A stretch of DNA of 64,000 bases from assembly GCF_042675665.1 (NCBI RefSeq), contig NZ_JBHTJI010000001.1:682001-746000 (forward strand). Reading direction: 5' to 3'. Source of the DNA: Mariniflexile jejuense (GTDB lineage: Bacteria > Bacteroidota > Bacteroidia > Flavobacteriales > Flavobacteriaceae). The position numbers were made by a program, and so were the translations under genes. Positions 17,323 to 26,498 of this stretch are shown in pieces (the stretch's first letter is position 1; each line of letters starts with the position of its first letter). Under the pieces are notes generated by a model. That model ran no database searches, was not told where the DNA came from, and was given only the letters and a program-made list of their open reading frames with translations.

Positions 17323-18513
17323 TTGATAGAATCATTTTTATTTTTATTCACTGGCATAATTGGCGCAGTTACTATAGCATTGATGATTACATCCTATAGA
17401 ACTAACCCCTTTTATAATATTTATCTATTATTAATCATTTCTATTATTTCATTTCGATTTTTAACTCATGGTAGTTATGAATTAGGCATGCAAACTATTT
17501 TTAAGGCAGACAAAGGACCTCATTCTGTTTTTTATCTAGTTATAGCTCCCTGTTTTTATTTGTATCACAAAAATCTTTCACTTCAATGCAAAGCTTATAA
17601 TCCTAAAGATTTAAAGCATCTTATATTCATTATTTGTCTTTTCATAATTAACGTGAATAGTTTTATAAAACAAAACTACATGATTAACTATGGAAAAATA
17701 ACAAACTTCATTCTAATAATTACCTTTTTATTTTTTTACATAACACTAATTTTCAATTTATTAAGAAGAAATATTTGGTTTAAAAAAGACCTTCTTATAA
17801 ATAATAAACATTTTAAATTAGTTAAAAACTGGACCATTTATTTGTTTTCAATTAATGTACTTGCTGTTATAATTATAATTGTTTCGGTTTACACTGAAAT
17901 AAATAAAGATGTATATCTTTCAGGAAAATCGTTAGCTACCTTTTCATTACTCTTTTGGTTATTTATTTATTTCAAAATTTTAGCTACGCCCGAAATTTTA
18001 TATGGACTTCCTATTCTTAATATGAAAATATTAAAGTTTGGTTTACCTACTAAAGAACCTGAAACCAATTTAGCATCTAAAAGTAATAATTGGATTTTAG
18101 AAACAATTAGCGCCAAAAACGAACAAGACACTAAACTACAAGAAAAAATTACAGCTAACATTATTAGTTATACCGAAGAAATTGACAAAATAAGTAATGA
18201 ACATTTTATTTTTAGAAACCCAAAAGCATCAGCAAATGATCTAGCAAATGCATTAGGTGTACCAACAAGCCATATTGTGTATTTGTTTAAGTACCATTCT
18301 ACAATTCCGTTTTCTGAATATAGAATGAATTGTAGAATTCAAGATAGCATTAATTTAATTGAAGCTGGTTATTTAAAAACCAATACCTTAGAATCTTTAG
18401 CGTTTAAAACAGGTTTTGCTTCCTACAATCCGTTTTTTAGTGCTTTTAAAAAAGTAACTGGTTATTCTCCGCAAGATTATTTAAAAACCAAAAATCTTAA
18501 TTTTTCAAATTAA
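17323..18513 (+). CDS. AraC-family regulator with membrane-spanning N-terminal half
   Basis: 396 residues. The first ~220 residues hold about six to seven hydrophobic segments, and the last ~100 form an AraC/XylS helix-turn-helix domain (ANDLANALGVPTSHIVYLFKYHS... LESLAFKTGFASYNPFFSAFKKVTGYSPQDYL). This membrane-bound AraC layout is frequent in Bacteroidota. The frame opens with TTG at 17323, directly preceded in frame by TAA, so this TTG is the earliest possible start; the first ATG is at 17383 and would remove the first membrane segment. The signal and targets are unknown. Confidence 0.85.
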   Translation: MIESFLFLFTGIIGAVTIALMITSYRTNPFYNIYLLLIISIISFRFLTHGSYELGMQTIFKADKGPHSVFYLVIAPCFYLYHKNLSLQCKAYNPKDLKHLIFIICLFIINVNSFIKQNYMINYGKITNFILIITFLFFYITLIFNLLRRNIWFKKDLLINNKHFKLVKNWTIYLFSINVLAVIIIIVSVYTEINKDVYLSGKSLATFSLLFWLFIYFKILATPEILYGLPILNMKILKFGLPTKEPETNLASKSNNWILETISAKNEQDTKLQEKITANIISYTEEIDKISNEHFIFRNPKASANDLANALGVPTSHIVYLFKYHSTIPFSEYRMNCRIQDSINLIEAGYLKTNTLESLAFKTGFASYNPFFSAFKKVTGYSPQDYLKTKNLNFSN

Positions 18514-18515
18514 AA

Positions 18516-19226
18516 TTACTCCGAAAAGAGTAGCAATTGTTTTCTTAGTTTTTCCTTTGTGGTTTTTCCGTCGTAAAGTTTATCTACTATTTTGCTTAAA
18601 AGTTGTTCATTATCTCTAATGGCTACCATGAAAAAATCGACAACAGCTCTAAAAAATATTAGTAATATAGCTGCAATTACACTAGCATTTGAAAATATTA
18701 TAAAAAACATAGCCAATATAACTGTAAACTGCTGAATAAAAATACGCACATAAGGCATCGTCATAATTTCAGAAGCTGTAAATTCTAAATACTTTTCAGG
18801 AAGTATATAATCAAAAATTAGTTTTAAAACCTGCGTACCAATTAAAAGTGGTAATACATACTCCATACCTTCTAAGGCTAGAATAGTGGTATAATTTTCA
18901 ATAAGATTAAATGGTTCACTTATAAAACTAGTTCTTGAAATACCAATAATTACAAATGCAAAAATAGATTGAACCGCCACAAACATACCATAATGAAATA
19001 TAAAAAATGGCACTAAAAACCATATAGATTTACCACTACCATCGTGCTTTGATGCCATTAGCATTTTCACAATATTAAACATACCAATAATAATGGTTTC
19101 TAAAAAATAGCCAAATAGCACTGTATACGGTTCAACTTTACCAAAATAAAGCAGTAAAATTAACCCTAAAACATTAACCCATACATAGGAATTATAACGG
19201 TTTGGAATAAAAACTGAAGCTAACAT
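18516..19226 (-). CDS. DUF6498 family multi-pass membrane protein
   Basis: 236 residues with about six hydrophobic segments and the family-typical FGYFLETIIIGMFNIVKML and FFIFHYGMFVAVQ stretches. Family function is unknown. It converges on the AraC-type gene with only two bases between stop codons. Confidence 0.78.
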   Translation of the reverse strand: MLASVFIPNRYNSYVWVNVLGLILLLYFGKVEPYTVLFGYFLETIIIGMFNIVKMLMASKHDGSGKSIWFLVPFFIFHYGMFVAVQSIFAFVIIGISRTSFISEPFNLIENYTTILALEGMEYVLPLLIGTQVLKLIFDYILPEKYLEFTASEIMTMPYVRIFIQQFTVILAMFFIIFSNASVIAAILLIFFRAVVDFFMVAIRDNEQLLSKIVDKLYDGKTTKEKLRKQLLLFSE

Positions 19227-19294
19227 ATTATCATTTTAACGCTGTAAATAAACATAATTATTACAATTAAAAACATACGAAAGGTATCGTATAT

Positions 19295-20239
19295 TTAAAA
19301 AGCTATGTGTTGAAATTGCGCTTGTAATTGCTTTTTCTTTTCTTCTACATTTTGAAGAAATTTTTTGTGAGCTTCAGAATTTGGATTGAAAGCTTTGTGT
19401 TGAAGTCCTTTTTGAACAGTATCAACAGCATCCATTATTTTAAAAGTTTCATTAGAAATCCATACATCTTGAAACTTCTCCCAAATATAATTAATAGCTG
19501 TTTGGTTTGGATGTAGCATATCTTCAGCATAAAAACGATAATCGCGAAGTTCATCCATCATAATTTCGTACGAAGGGAAATAAATTAATTGATGATTGCT
19601 AATTTTATGAATAGCTGATATTAAATGCGCTTTGCTTTGTGTGTTTTCAATAAAACCATCTTTTACATGACGTACTGGTGAAACTGTGAAAATTATTGAA
19701 GCTTTTGAATTTACACTTCGTATTAAAGCAATACTATTTTGTAAAGATTCTAAAATGGCATCAACCGACAATAATTCCTTTTTAAATTGTTTCTGCGGCA
19801 CTTTATGGCAATTAGCTACAAGTTTATTGGATTCTAAAAACCGATACACCCAAGCGGTTCCTAACGTAATTATTATATGCGTAGAATTATTAAGTTGTAA
19901 CGCTGTTAAGTTAAGCTGGTGGTTAAGTTCTTTAAGTAATTCCACTTTTGAAGTATTACTTATTTTAGAATGTGCTTCATAACAATGCCACTGTTCATTA
20001 TAAAAAAAGATATCTTCTTCAGTATATTCTTTTTGATTTATTGCTTTTGAAATTAACGTTTCAATAGCTTTTGGTTGAAACAAAATACCAAACGGATTTT
20101 GAAGGCTTTTAAACTTAAAATATGAAAGCTTTGCGCCTATATTTTCAACAAAACAAGACCCCAATAATAAAACATTAGAATTGTAGTCTATTAGGTTGTT
20201 AGACTGCTTTTCTAATGGTATTTTCGTTTGAAGGTTCAT
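19295..20239 (-). CDS. GSCFA domain protein
   Basis: 314 residues with the family-naming GSCF motif at residues 27-30 (LLLGSCFVENIG), the IITLGTAWVYR segment near residue 125, and VSPVRHVKDG and DMLHPNQTAINYIWEKF further on. The fold is expected to be SGNH-hydrolase-like, with Ser28 and the DxxH pair (DMLHP) as the probable catalytic set (inference from motif order). Substrate unknown. It lies directly downstream of alaS, 74 bases away on the same strand, an arrangement common in this family of bacteria. Confidence 0.85.
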   Translation of the reverse strand: MNLQTKIPLEKQSNNLIDYNSNVLLLGSCFVENIGAKLSYFKFKSLQNPFGILFQPKAIETLISKAINQKEYTEEDIFFYNEQWHCYEAHSKISNTSKVELLKELNHQLNLTALQLNNSTHIIITLGTAWVYRFLESNKLVANCHKVPQKQFKKELLSVDAILESLQNSIALIRSVNSKASIIFTVSPVRHVKDGFIENTQSKAHLISAIHKISNHQLIYFPSYEIMMDELRDYRFYAEDMLHPNQTAINYIWEKFQDVWISNETFKIMDAVDTVQKGLQHKAFNPNSEAHKKFLQNVEEKKKQLQAQFQHIAF

Positions 20240-20313
20240 GTGTTTTTTGTTTCAAAGTTGCAAAGCAATTCTTAAAAAACTTAGCTTCTTTGCATTTTGC
20301 AACTTTGCTACTA

Positions 20314-22926
20314 CTATTCTACGTATTTTTTTGCAGCTTCTAAAGCATCAGGAATACCACTAGGCATTTTACCACCTGCTGTTGCAAAAAATGGTTGTCC
20401 ACCACCACCGCCTTGGATGTATTTACCAAGTTCACGAACTACTTGTCCGGCATTTAAGCCTTTACTTGCCACCAATTCTTTTGAAATGTAGCAGGATAAC
20501 AACGCTTTCCCTTCACTTTCAGTAGCAAATAATAAAAATAAATTATCGCTGTTTTGTCCTAGTTCAAAAGACACATCTTTAATACCTGAAGCATCTAAAT
20601 CTAATTTCTTAGCCAAAAATTGAACCCCATTAATAGTTTGTAATTCGTTTTTAAGATCGCCTTTTATGTTTTTAGCTTTTTCTTTTAACAAGGCCTCAAC
20701 CTGTTTTTTTAAGTTCGCATTTTCATCTTGTAAATTCTGTAATGCTTTCACTGGCTCTTGCGCATTGTTTAGCAATTCTTTCATTTCAAAATAAACCTTG
20801 TTATTTTCAGAATAAAAGTTTTTAACAGCATCGTTGGTAATAGCTTCTATACGACGAATTCCTGCTGCAACAGCACCTTCAGATATTATTTTAAAATACC
20901 AAATATCACCCGTATTTTTAACATGTGTACCACCACAAAGCTCTATAGATTTTCCAAAACGAATAGCACGAACGGTATCGCCATACTTTTCACCAAACAA
21001 ACTCATAGCACCATCTGCAATTGCTTCTTCTTTTGGCACATTACGTTTTTCAACTAAAGGTAATTTACCTGCAATTCGTGCATTTACAAAATTTTCAACG
21101 TCTTGTAATTCTTCCGTAGTTAATTTAGAAAAATGCGAAAAATCGAAACGCAAACTTTTTGAATGTACTGCACTTCCCTTTTGTTCAACATGCGTACCTA
21201 GAATTTCGCGCAATGCTTGGTGTAATAAATGGGTTGCTGTATGGTTACATTCGGTTCTGTAGCGTTGTTTTTCATCTACAACGGCTTTAAATGTTTCGTT
21301 AATATGTGTAGGTAGGTTTTTAGCAAAATGAATAATAACGTTGTTTTCCTTTTTAGTATCTAAAATATAAACCACATCACCGTGTGTATCTTCCAAATAA
21401 CCTTTATCGCCTACTTGTCCGCCACCTTCAGCATAAAATGGCGTAATATTAAATACTAACTGATACATTTCACCATCTTTTTTAGAAACTACTTTTCGGT
21501 ATCTGGTTAGTTTTACACTAGCCTCTAAGGTATCGTATCCAACAAATTCTTCTTCAGCATCATCAACTAAAATTGTCCAATCGTCTGTACTCATTTCGCT
21601 TGCTGCACGCGAACGATTTTTTTGTTTTTGAAGTTGTTCGTTAAAGCCTTTTTCATCTAATTTTAAGCCTTTTTCTGAAAGAATTAAGGCTGTTAAATCT
21701 ATTGGAAAACCGTAAGTATCGTATAATTCAAAAGCTTTTTCACCTGAAACAGTATCGCCTTTTGTTTCTTCCACAATACGATTTAGTAAAACCAAACCTT
21801 GATCTAAAGTTCTTAAAAACGATTGTTCTTCTTCTTTAATAACATTTTCTACAAGTTGTTTTTGAGCTTTCATTTCTGGAAACGCTGTTCCCATTTTTTC
21901 ACTCAATACATCAACCAACCTGTATATAAAAGGTTCTTTTTTATCTAAAAATGTGAAGCCATAACGTACTGCACGACGTAAAATTCTTCTAATTACATAA
22001 CCAGCACCTGTATTACTTGGCAATTGCCCATCGGCTATGGAAAATGCTACTGCACGCACATGGTCTGATATTACTCGAATAGCGACATCTACCTTTTCAT
22101 CTTTACCATATTTTTTATCAGTAACCGTTTCAATTTCTCTAATAATTGGGGTAAACACATCGGTATCGTAATTCGACTGAACACCTTGCAACACCATACA
22201 CAAACGCTCGAAGCCCATACCAGTATCAATATGTTTATCTGGTAAACTTTCTAAGCTGCCATTGGCTTTTCGGTTGTATTGCATGAATACTAAATTCCAT
22301 ATTTCAACCACTTGCGGATGGTCTTTATTTACCAAATCTTTACCTGAAATTTTAGCTTTTTCTTCAGCAGAACGTATGTCAACATGTATTTCGCTACATG
22401 GTCCACAAGGACCTTGATCGCCCATTTCCCAGAAATTATCCTTTTTATTTCCTTTTAAAATACGGTCTTCAGAAATGAATTGTTTCCACAAATCAAAAGC
22501 TTCGGTATCCATAGGAAGGTTATCATCTTCACTGCCTTCAAAAACGGTAACGTATAAAATATCTTTATCAATACCATATACATCAACCAATAATTCCCAT
22601 GCCCAAGCAATGGCTTCTTTCTTAAAATAATCACCAAAACTCCAATTGCCTAACATTTCAAACAATGTGTGATGATACGTATCATAACCAACCTCCTCTA
22701 AATCATTATGTTTACCTGAAACACGTAAACACTTTTGTGTATCTGTAATACGATTGTTTTTTGGCACAGCATTACCTAAAAAGTATTCTTTAAAAGGTGC
22801 CATACCCGAATTTACAAACATTAGGGTTGGGTCATCTTTTAAAACCATAGGTGCAGATGGAACTATGCTGTGTTTTTTATCTTCAAAAAAACTTAAAAAT
22901 TTAGAACGAATATCTTGTGACTTCAT
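20314..22926 (-). CDS. alaS: Alanyl-tRNA synthetase
   Basis: 870 residues, normal for bacterial AlaRS. It charges tRNA-Ala with alanine. Visible in order: the class II catalytic core at the N-terminus (IRSKFLSFFEDKKHSIVPSA, FVNSGMAPFK, WEMGDQGPCGPCSEIHVD), the editing domain with HTATHLLHQAL (zinc/catalytic His pair) and CGGTHVKNTG, and the C-terminal DHHA1-type oligomerisation/C-Ala domain ending in a GGGGGQPFFATAGGK segment. It is transcribed divergently from the M23 peptidase gene across a 207-base gap. Confidence 0.97.
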   Translation of the reverse strand: MKSQDIRSKFLSFFEDKKHSIVPSAPMVLKDDPTLMFVNSGMAPFKEYFLGNAVPKNNRITDTQKCLRVSGKHNDLEEVGYDTYHHTLFEMLGNWSFGDYFKKEAIAWAWELLVDVYGIDKDILYVTVFEGSEDDNLPMDTEAFDLWKQFISEDRILKGNKKDNFWEMGDQGPCGPCSEIHVDIRSAEEKAKISGKDLVNKDHPQVVEIWNLVFMQYNRKANGSLESLPDKHIDTGMGFERLCMVLQGVQSNYDTDVFTPIIREIETVTDKKYGKDEKVDVAIRVISDHVRAVAFSIADGQLPSNTGAGYVIRRILRRAVRYGFTFLDKKEPFIYRLVDVLSEKMGTAFPEMKAQKQLVENVIKEEEQSFLRTLDQGLVLLNRIVEETKGDTVSGEKAFELYDTYGFPIDLTALILSEKGLKLDEKGFNEQLQKQKNRSRAASEMSTDDWTILVDDAEEEFVGYDTLEASVKLTRYRKVVSKKDGEMYQLVFNITPFYAEGGGQVGDKGYLEDTHGDVVYILDTKKENNVIIHFAKNLPTHINETFKAVVDEKQRYRTECNHTATHLLHQALREILGTHVEQKGSAVHSKSLRFDFSHFSKLTTEELQDVENFVNARIAGKLPLVEKRNVPKEEAIADGAMSLFGEKYGDTVRAIRFGKSIELCGGTHVKNTGDIWYFKIISEGAVAAGIRRIEAITNDAVKNFYSENNKVYFEMKELLNNAQEPVKALQNLQDENANLKKQVEALLKEKAKNIKGDLKNELQTINGVQFLAKKLDLDASGIKDVSFELGQNSDNLFLLFATESEGKALLSCYISKELVASKGLNAGQVVRELGKYIQGGGGGQPFFATAGGKMPSGIPDALEAAKKYVE

Positions 22927-23133
22927 TTATAATATGGTTACTCTGTTTTTAAAATTGGTATTAATTGCAAAACAATTTTTATCTTTACTTTTTTCAAAAT
23001 ATTTTTGAACTTAATTTAAGAACAACTTTTTTTCAACTTAAAGGCTTATAATACTTTTTTGTTGGTTGTATCGTTTATTAAAATTCAATATGCTTTGCAT
23101 TTAATAAAGTGCAAAAATAGAATAAATTAGGAA

Positions 23134-24105
23134 ATGAGTAAGGTAAAATATTATTACGATGCAGAATCGTTATCATATAAAAAAATACGGCGCAAAAAAC
23201 GCAATACTGTAAAGTACGCATCTGTGTTTCTTTTAGGCTCTGCGTTGTTTGGTTTTCTATTTGTTTTTATTGCAAGTCAATACATAGAATCGCCTAAAGA
23301 ACGTGCTTTAAAACGTGAGTTACAAAACGCGCAATTGCAGTTTGAATTGTTGAATAAAAAAATGAAAGAAGCCGAAACTGTTTTAGCTAACATAGCAGAA
23401 CGAGACAACAATATTTATCGTGTTTATTTTGAAGCAAACCCCATACCCGAAGAACAACGAAAAGCAGGTTTTGGTGGTATAAACCGCTATAAAGAGTTTG
23501 AAGGTTTTGATAATTCCAAACTAATAAAGGAAAGTAATAAGCGTTTAGACATACTTCAAAAACAACTTGTAGTACAATCAAAATCTTTAGATGAAATTGC
23601 AAAACTTGCCGAAGATAAAGAAAAACTACTAGCTGCAATTCCTGCAATTCAACCTGTTAGCAATAAAGACTTAACACGTATGGCATCTGGTTTTGGTTTT
23701 CGTTCAGACCCATTTACTAAAGTTAGAAAAATGCATTGGGGCATGGATTTTACATCACCACGAGGCACTCCAATTTATGCTTCGGGCGATGGTATTGTAG
23801 AGCGCGCAGACAATTTAGCTTCTGGGTACGGAAACCATATAAGAATAAATCATGGTTATGGCTACGTAAGTTTGTACGCCCATTTATTTAAATATAATGT
23901 TAGAAAAAACCAAAAAGTAAAACGTGGTGATTTAATTGGTTTTGTTGGAAGTACCGGACGCTCGGAAGCACCACATTTACACTATGAAATTATTAAAGAT
24001 GGTGAAAAAATTAACCCAATAAACTTCTATTACGGAAGTTTATCTACTGAAGAATTTAACAAATTATTGGAGCACGCTTCATTAGAAAACCAATCGTTCG
24101 ATTAA
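23134..24105 (+). CDS. M23 family (LytM-type) metallopeptidase, membrane anchored
   Basis: 323 residues. Cytoplasmic N-terminus with many Lys/Arg, one membrane helix at about 29-50, a coiled coil (about 55-100 and 130-175), and a C-terminal LytM domain with the zinc-site motifs: MHWGMDF (H-x3-D), SLYAHL and HLHYE. All expected ligands are present, so it is probably an active cell-wall endopeptidase acting in the periplasm. The stop codon overlaps the ATG of the MerR-type gene by one base (TAATG), so the two are translationally coupled. Confidence 0.92.
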   Translation: MSKVKYYYDAESLSYKKIRRKKRNTVKYASVFLLGSALFGFLFVFIASQYIESPKERALKRELQNAQLQFELLNKKMKEAETVLANIAERDNNIYRVYFEANPIPEEQRKAGFGGINRYKEFEGFDNSKLIKESNKRLDILQKQLVVQSKSLDEIAKLAEDKEKLLAAIPAIQPVSNKDLTRMASGFGFRSDPFTKVRKMHWGMDFTSPRGTPIYASGDGIVERADNLASGYGNHIRINHGYGYVSLYAHLFKYNVRKNQKVKRGDLIGFVGSTGRSEAPHLHYEIIKDGEKINPINFYYGSLSTEEFNKLLEHASLENQSFD

Positions 24106-24434
24106 TGTATATAGAACTACCCGAAAAAAGATATTATGCTATTGGCGAAGTTGCTAAAGCTTTTGATGTAAACACGTCGCTAATTCGGTTTTGGGAAAAA
24201 GAATTTGATGCCTTAAAACCTAAAAAAAATGCTAAAGGCAACCGAAAATTCACACCTGAAGATATTAAAAACCTAAAACTAATTTATCATTTAGTTAAAG
24301 AACGTGGGTTTACACTTGAAGGTGCTAAAATTCATTTAAAAGAAGAGAAAAAGAAAACTTTAACCAATTTTGATATTATAAATAAACTAGAAGCTATTAA
24401 AGCCGAACTTATAAAAGTTAAAGAAGCTTTGTAA
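24105..24434 (+). CDS. MerR-family transcriptional regulator
   Basis: 109 residues with a complete MerR winged helix-turn-helix at the N-terminus (YYAIGEVAKAFDVNTSLIRFWEKEFDALKPKK and the following EDIKNLKLIYHLVKERGFTLEGAKI). There is only a short C-terminal helix and no effector domain, a minimal form common in Bacteroidota. It is coupled to the M23 peptidase by a one-base overlap. Target genes are not evident. Confidence 0.9.
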   Translation: MYIELPEKRYYAIGEVAKAFDVNTSLIRFWEKEFDALKPKKNAKGNRKFTPEDIKNLKLIYHLVKERGFTLEGAKIHLKEEKKKTLTNFDIINKLEAIKAELIKVKEAL

Positions 24435-24494
24435 CACTTTTATAAAACTTGCTACTAATAGTAAACAATTAACTAATCAATAAAATTAAATAGA

Positions 24495-25094
24495 ATGAAA
24501 AAATGGCTTATTCCTGTTATAATAATTGCTGTTATTGTATTCGGACTTTATTCTTGGGGAAAAAATTTCAATAATACAGCAGTAAACTTAAAAGAAACAG
24601 CAACCAAAACTTGGGGCGATGTTGAAAGTAGTTACCAACGCAGAAACGACCTAATAGGAAACTTAGTAAAAACGGTTCAAGGTGCTGCCGATTTTGAAAA
24701 AAGCACTTTAGAAGCTGTTATAAAAGCTAGAAGTGAAGCTACAAAAACAACCATTGATGCTAATAATTTAACGCCTGAGAATATGGCTCAATTTCAACAA
24801 GCACAACAAGGTTTAACTGGCGCTTTATCAAAACTATTATTAGTTGTTGAACGTTATCCTGATTTGAAAGCAAATCAGAACTTTTTAGAATTACAATCGC
24901 AATTAGAAGGTACAGAAAACCGAATTAATGTTGCTAGAGATCGTTTTAACGAAGCTGTAGAACCATATAATAAACACATTAAAATATTCCCAAATTCATT
25001 ATTAGCTGGTTTGTTTAATTTTGACCAAATGAATTACTACAAAGCTGATGCTGGAAGTGAAAAAGCACCTGATGTAGATTTTAATTTCAAATAA
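24495..25094 (+). CDS. LemA family protein
   Basis: 199 residues: an N-terminal membrane helix (about residues 4-20) and a long helical domain with the conserved DVESSYQRRNDLIGNLVKTVQG, YPDLKANQNFLELQSQLEGTENRI and ARDRFNEAVEPYN segments of LemA. Role not well defined; LemA genes usually sit beside TPM-domain genes, as here, and are linked to envelope or membrane processes. It leads a three-gene run with the two TPM genes. Confidence 0.93.
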   Translation: MKKWLIPVIIIAVIVFGLYSWGKNFNNTAVNLKETATKTWGDVESSYQRRNDLIGNLVKTVQGAADFEKSTLEAVIKARSEATKTTIDANNLTPENMAQFQQAQQGLTGALSKLLLVVERYPDLKANQNFLELQSQLEGTENRINVARDRFNEAVEPYNKHIKIFPNSLLAGLFNFDQMNYYKADAGSEKAPDVDFNFK

Positions 25095-25112
25095 AACTAC
25101 CCAACACTTATT

Positions 25113-25556
25113 ATGATGCCAAACCATGTAGAAGATTTTTTAACCCAAAGTGAAGAACAAGAGGTTATTGAAGCTATACGATTAGCAGAATTAAATACAT
25201 CTGGCGAAATACGAGTGCACATAGAAAAAACCTCTAATGGTGATGCTACAAATCGTGCTTTAGAGGTTTTTTATATGTTAAAAATGGATAACACCAAATT
25301 GCAAAACGCCGTATTAATTTACGTTGCAGTTGACGAAAAAACATTTGTTATTTATGGTGATAAAGGCATAAATGAAGTGGTTGTTAAAAACTTTTGGGAT
25401 AGCACAAAAAATGTAATGCAATCGCACTTTAAAGCTGGCAATTTTAAACAAGGCTTGGTTGATGGCATTTTAAAATCTGGCGAACAGCTTAAAACCTTTT
25501 TCCCATATTTAGATTCAGATACTAACGAATTACCTAACGAAATTTCTAAAGGGTGA
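25113..25556 (+). CDS. TPM domain protein (soluble)
   Basis: 147 residues, essentially one TPM (TLP18.3/Psb32/MOLO-1) domain without a signal peptide or membrane helix. Segments: EEQEVIEAIRLAELNTSGEIRVHIEK, VLIYVAVDEKTFVIYGDKGINE and GLVDGILKSGEQL. Start ATGATG: either Met is possible. It lies 18 bases after the LemA gene and overlaps the next gene by four bases (GTGA). Confidence 0.88.
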   Translation: MMPNHVEDFLTQSEEQEVIEAIRLAELNTSGEIRVHIEKTSNGDATNRALEVFYMLKMDNTKLQNAVLIYVAVDEKTFVIYGDKGINEVVVKNFWDSTKNVMQSHFKAGNFKQGLVDGILKSGEQLKTFFPYLDSDTNELPNEISKG

Positions 25557-26401
25557 AAAATTTAGTATTCAGTTTTCAGGCGCAATCTCAGAGAAATAGC
25601 AAATTAATTTTCATCTTATTAATTGCTCTTTTTTCTATTAGTTTTAGCTATGCTCAATTTAAAATTCCTGAAAAACCAGACTTCCAAACGAGTGTTTATG
25701 ACTATATTGGTTTATTGTCCGCTTCTGAAAAAACAGCTTTAGAAGAAAAATTAATAAAGTATTCTGACACTACTTCAACACAAATAGTAATTGCAACCAT
25801 CAATTCCACCGAAGGAGAAAACATAGATTATTTAGGCACAAAATGGGCACATGCTTGGGGTATTGGACAAGCAAAAGAAGATAACGGTGTTTTTATTTTA
25901 CTAGCCAAAGGCGATAGAAAAATATCTATAAAAACCGGTTATGGCGTAGAGCATTTGCTTACCGATGCCATGTCCAAACGCATTATTAATCAAGATATTA
26001 TTCCTTATTTTAAACAAGAAGATTATTATGGCGGCTTAAATAGAGGTGCTGATGCTATTTTGGAAGTTTTAACAGGCGAATATCAAGGCACAAGAAAAGA
26101 ATCTAATAACGGGTTTCCTGTTGGCGTTATTGTTATACTGATTTTCATATTTATAATCATCATCATTTCCATTTCAAAAAATAATCGTGGTGGTTCAGGT
26201 GGAAACCGAGGTAACAAATCGGACGCAATGGATATTTTTGAAGCCATTATTTTAAGCAACATGGGACGTGGAAACTATCGTGGTTCATCTGGTGGTGGTT
26301 TTGGCGGTAGCTCTGGCGGCGGCTTTGGAGGCGGTGGCGGCTTTGGTGGTGGCTTTGGCGGCGGCGGTTTTGGTGGCGGCGGCGCTTCTGGAGGGTGGTA
26401 A
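25553..26401 (+). CDS. TPM domain membrane protein with Gly-rich tail (YgcG type)
   Basis: 282 residues. Hydrophobic signal segment (about 18-35), a TPM domain (about 45-180: FQTSVYDYIGLLSASEKTALEEKL, IATINSTEGENIDYLGTKWAHAWGIG, DNGVFILLAKGDRKISIKTGYG), a transmembrane helix at about 190-208, and a tail made of repeated GGGFGG units. The start is GTG at 25553, overlapping the previous stop (GTGA), so it is translationally coupled. The predicted location is the inner membrane with TPM facing the periplasm. Confidence 0.9.
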   Translation: MKNLVFSFQAQSQRNSKLIFILLIALFSISFSYAQFKIPEKPDFQTSVYDYIGLLSASEKTALEEKLIKYSDTTSTQIVIATINSTEGENIDYLGTKWAHAWGIGQAKEDNGVFILLAKGDRKISIKTGYGVEHLLTDAMSKRIINQDIIPYFKQEDYYGGLNRGADAILEVLTGEYQGTRKESNNGFPVGVIVILIFIFIIIIISISKNNRGGSGGNRGNKSDAMDIFEAIILSNMGRGNYRGSSGGGFGGSSGGGFGGGGGFGGGFGGGGFGGGGASGGW

Positions 26402-26405
26402 GTTT

Positions 26406-26457
26406 GGCTTTAGGCTTTAGGCTTTAGGCTTTAGGCTTTAGGCTTTAGGCTTTAGGC
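26406..26457. repeat. Heptamer tandem repeat (ggcttta x7 plus partial)
   Basis: Seven exact head-to-tail copies of ggcttta from 26406 to 26454 plus a partial unit, beginning four bases after the TPM gene stop codon. It is a microsatellite-like tract between convergent genes. Confidence 0.95.
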
Positions 26458-26498
26458 AAAGAAAACTTAAAACTTTTAAACCTTTAAACTTTTCCAAT

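Noticed and set aside
20834..21262. 142-codon open frame opposite alaS
   Set aside because: It lies wholly inside the conserved editing domain of alaS on the other strand; no independent signs of coding.
26406..26457. Possible CRISPR or phage attachment repeat
   Set aside because: The units are 7 bases with no spacers; it is a simple tandem repeat.
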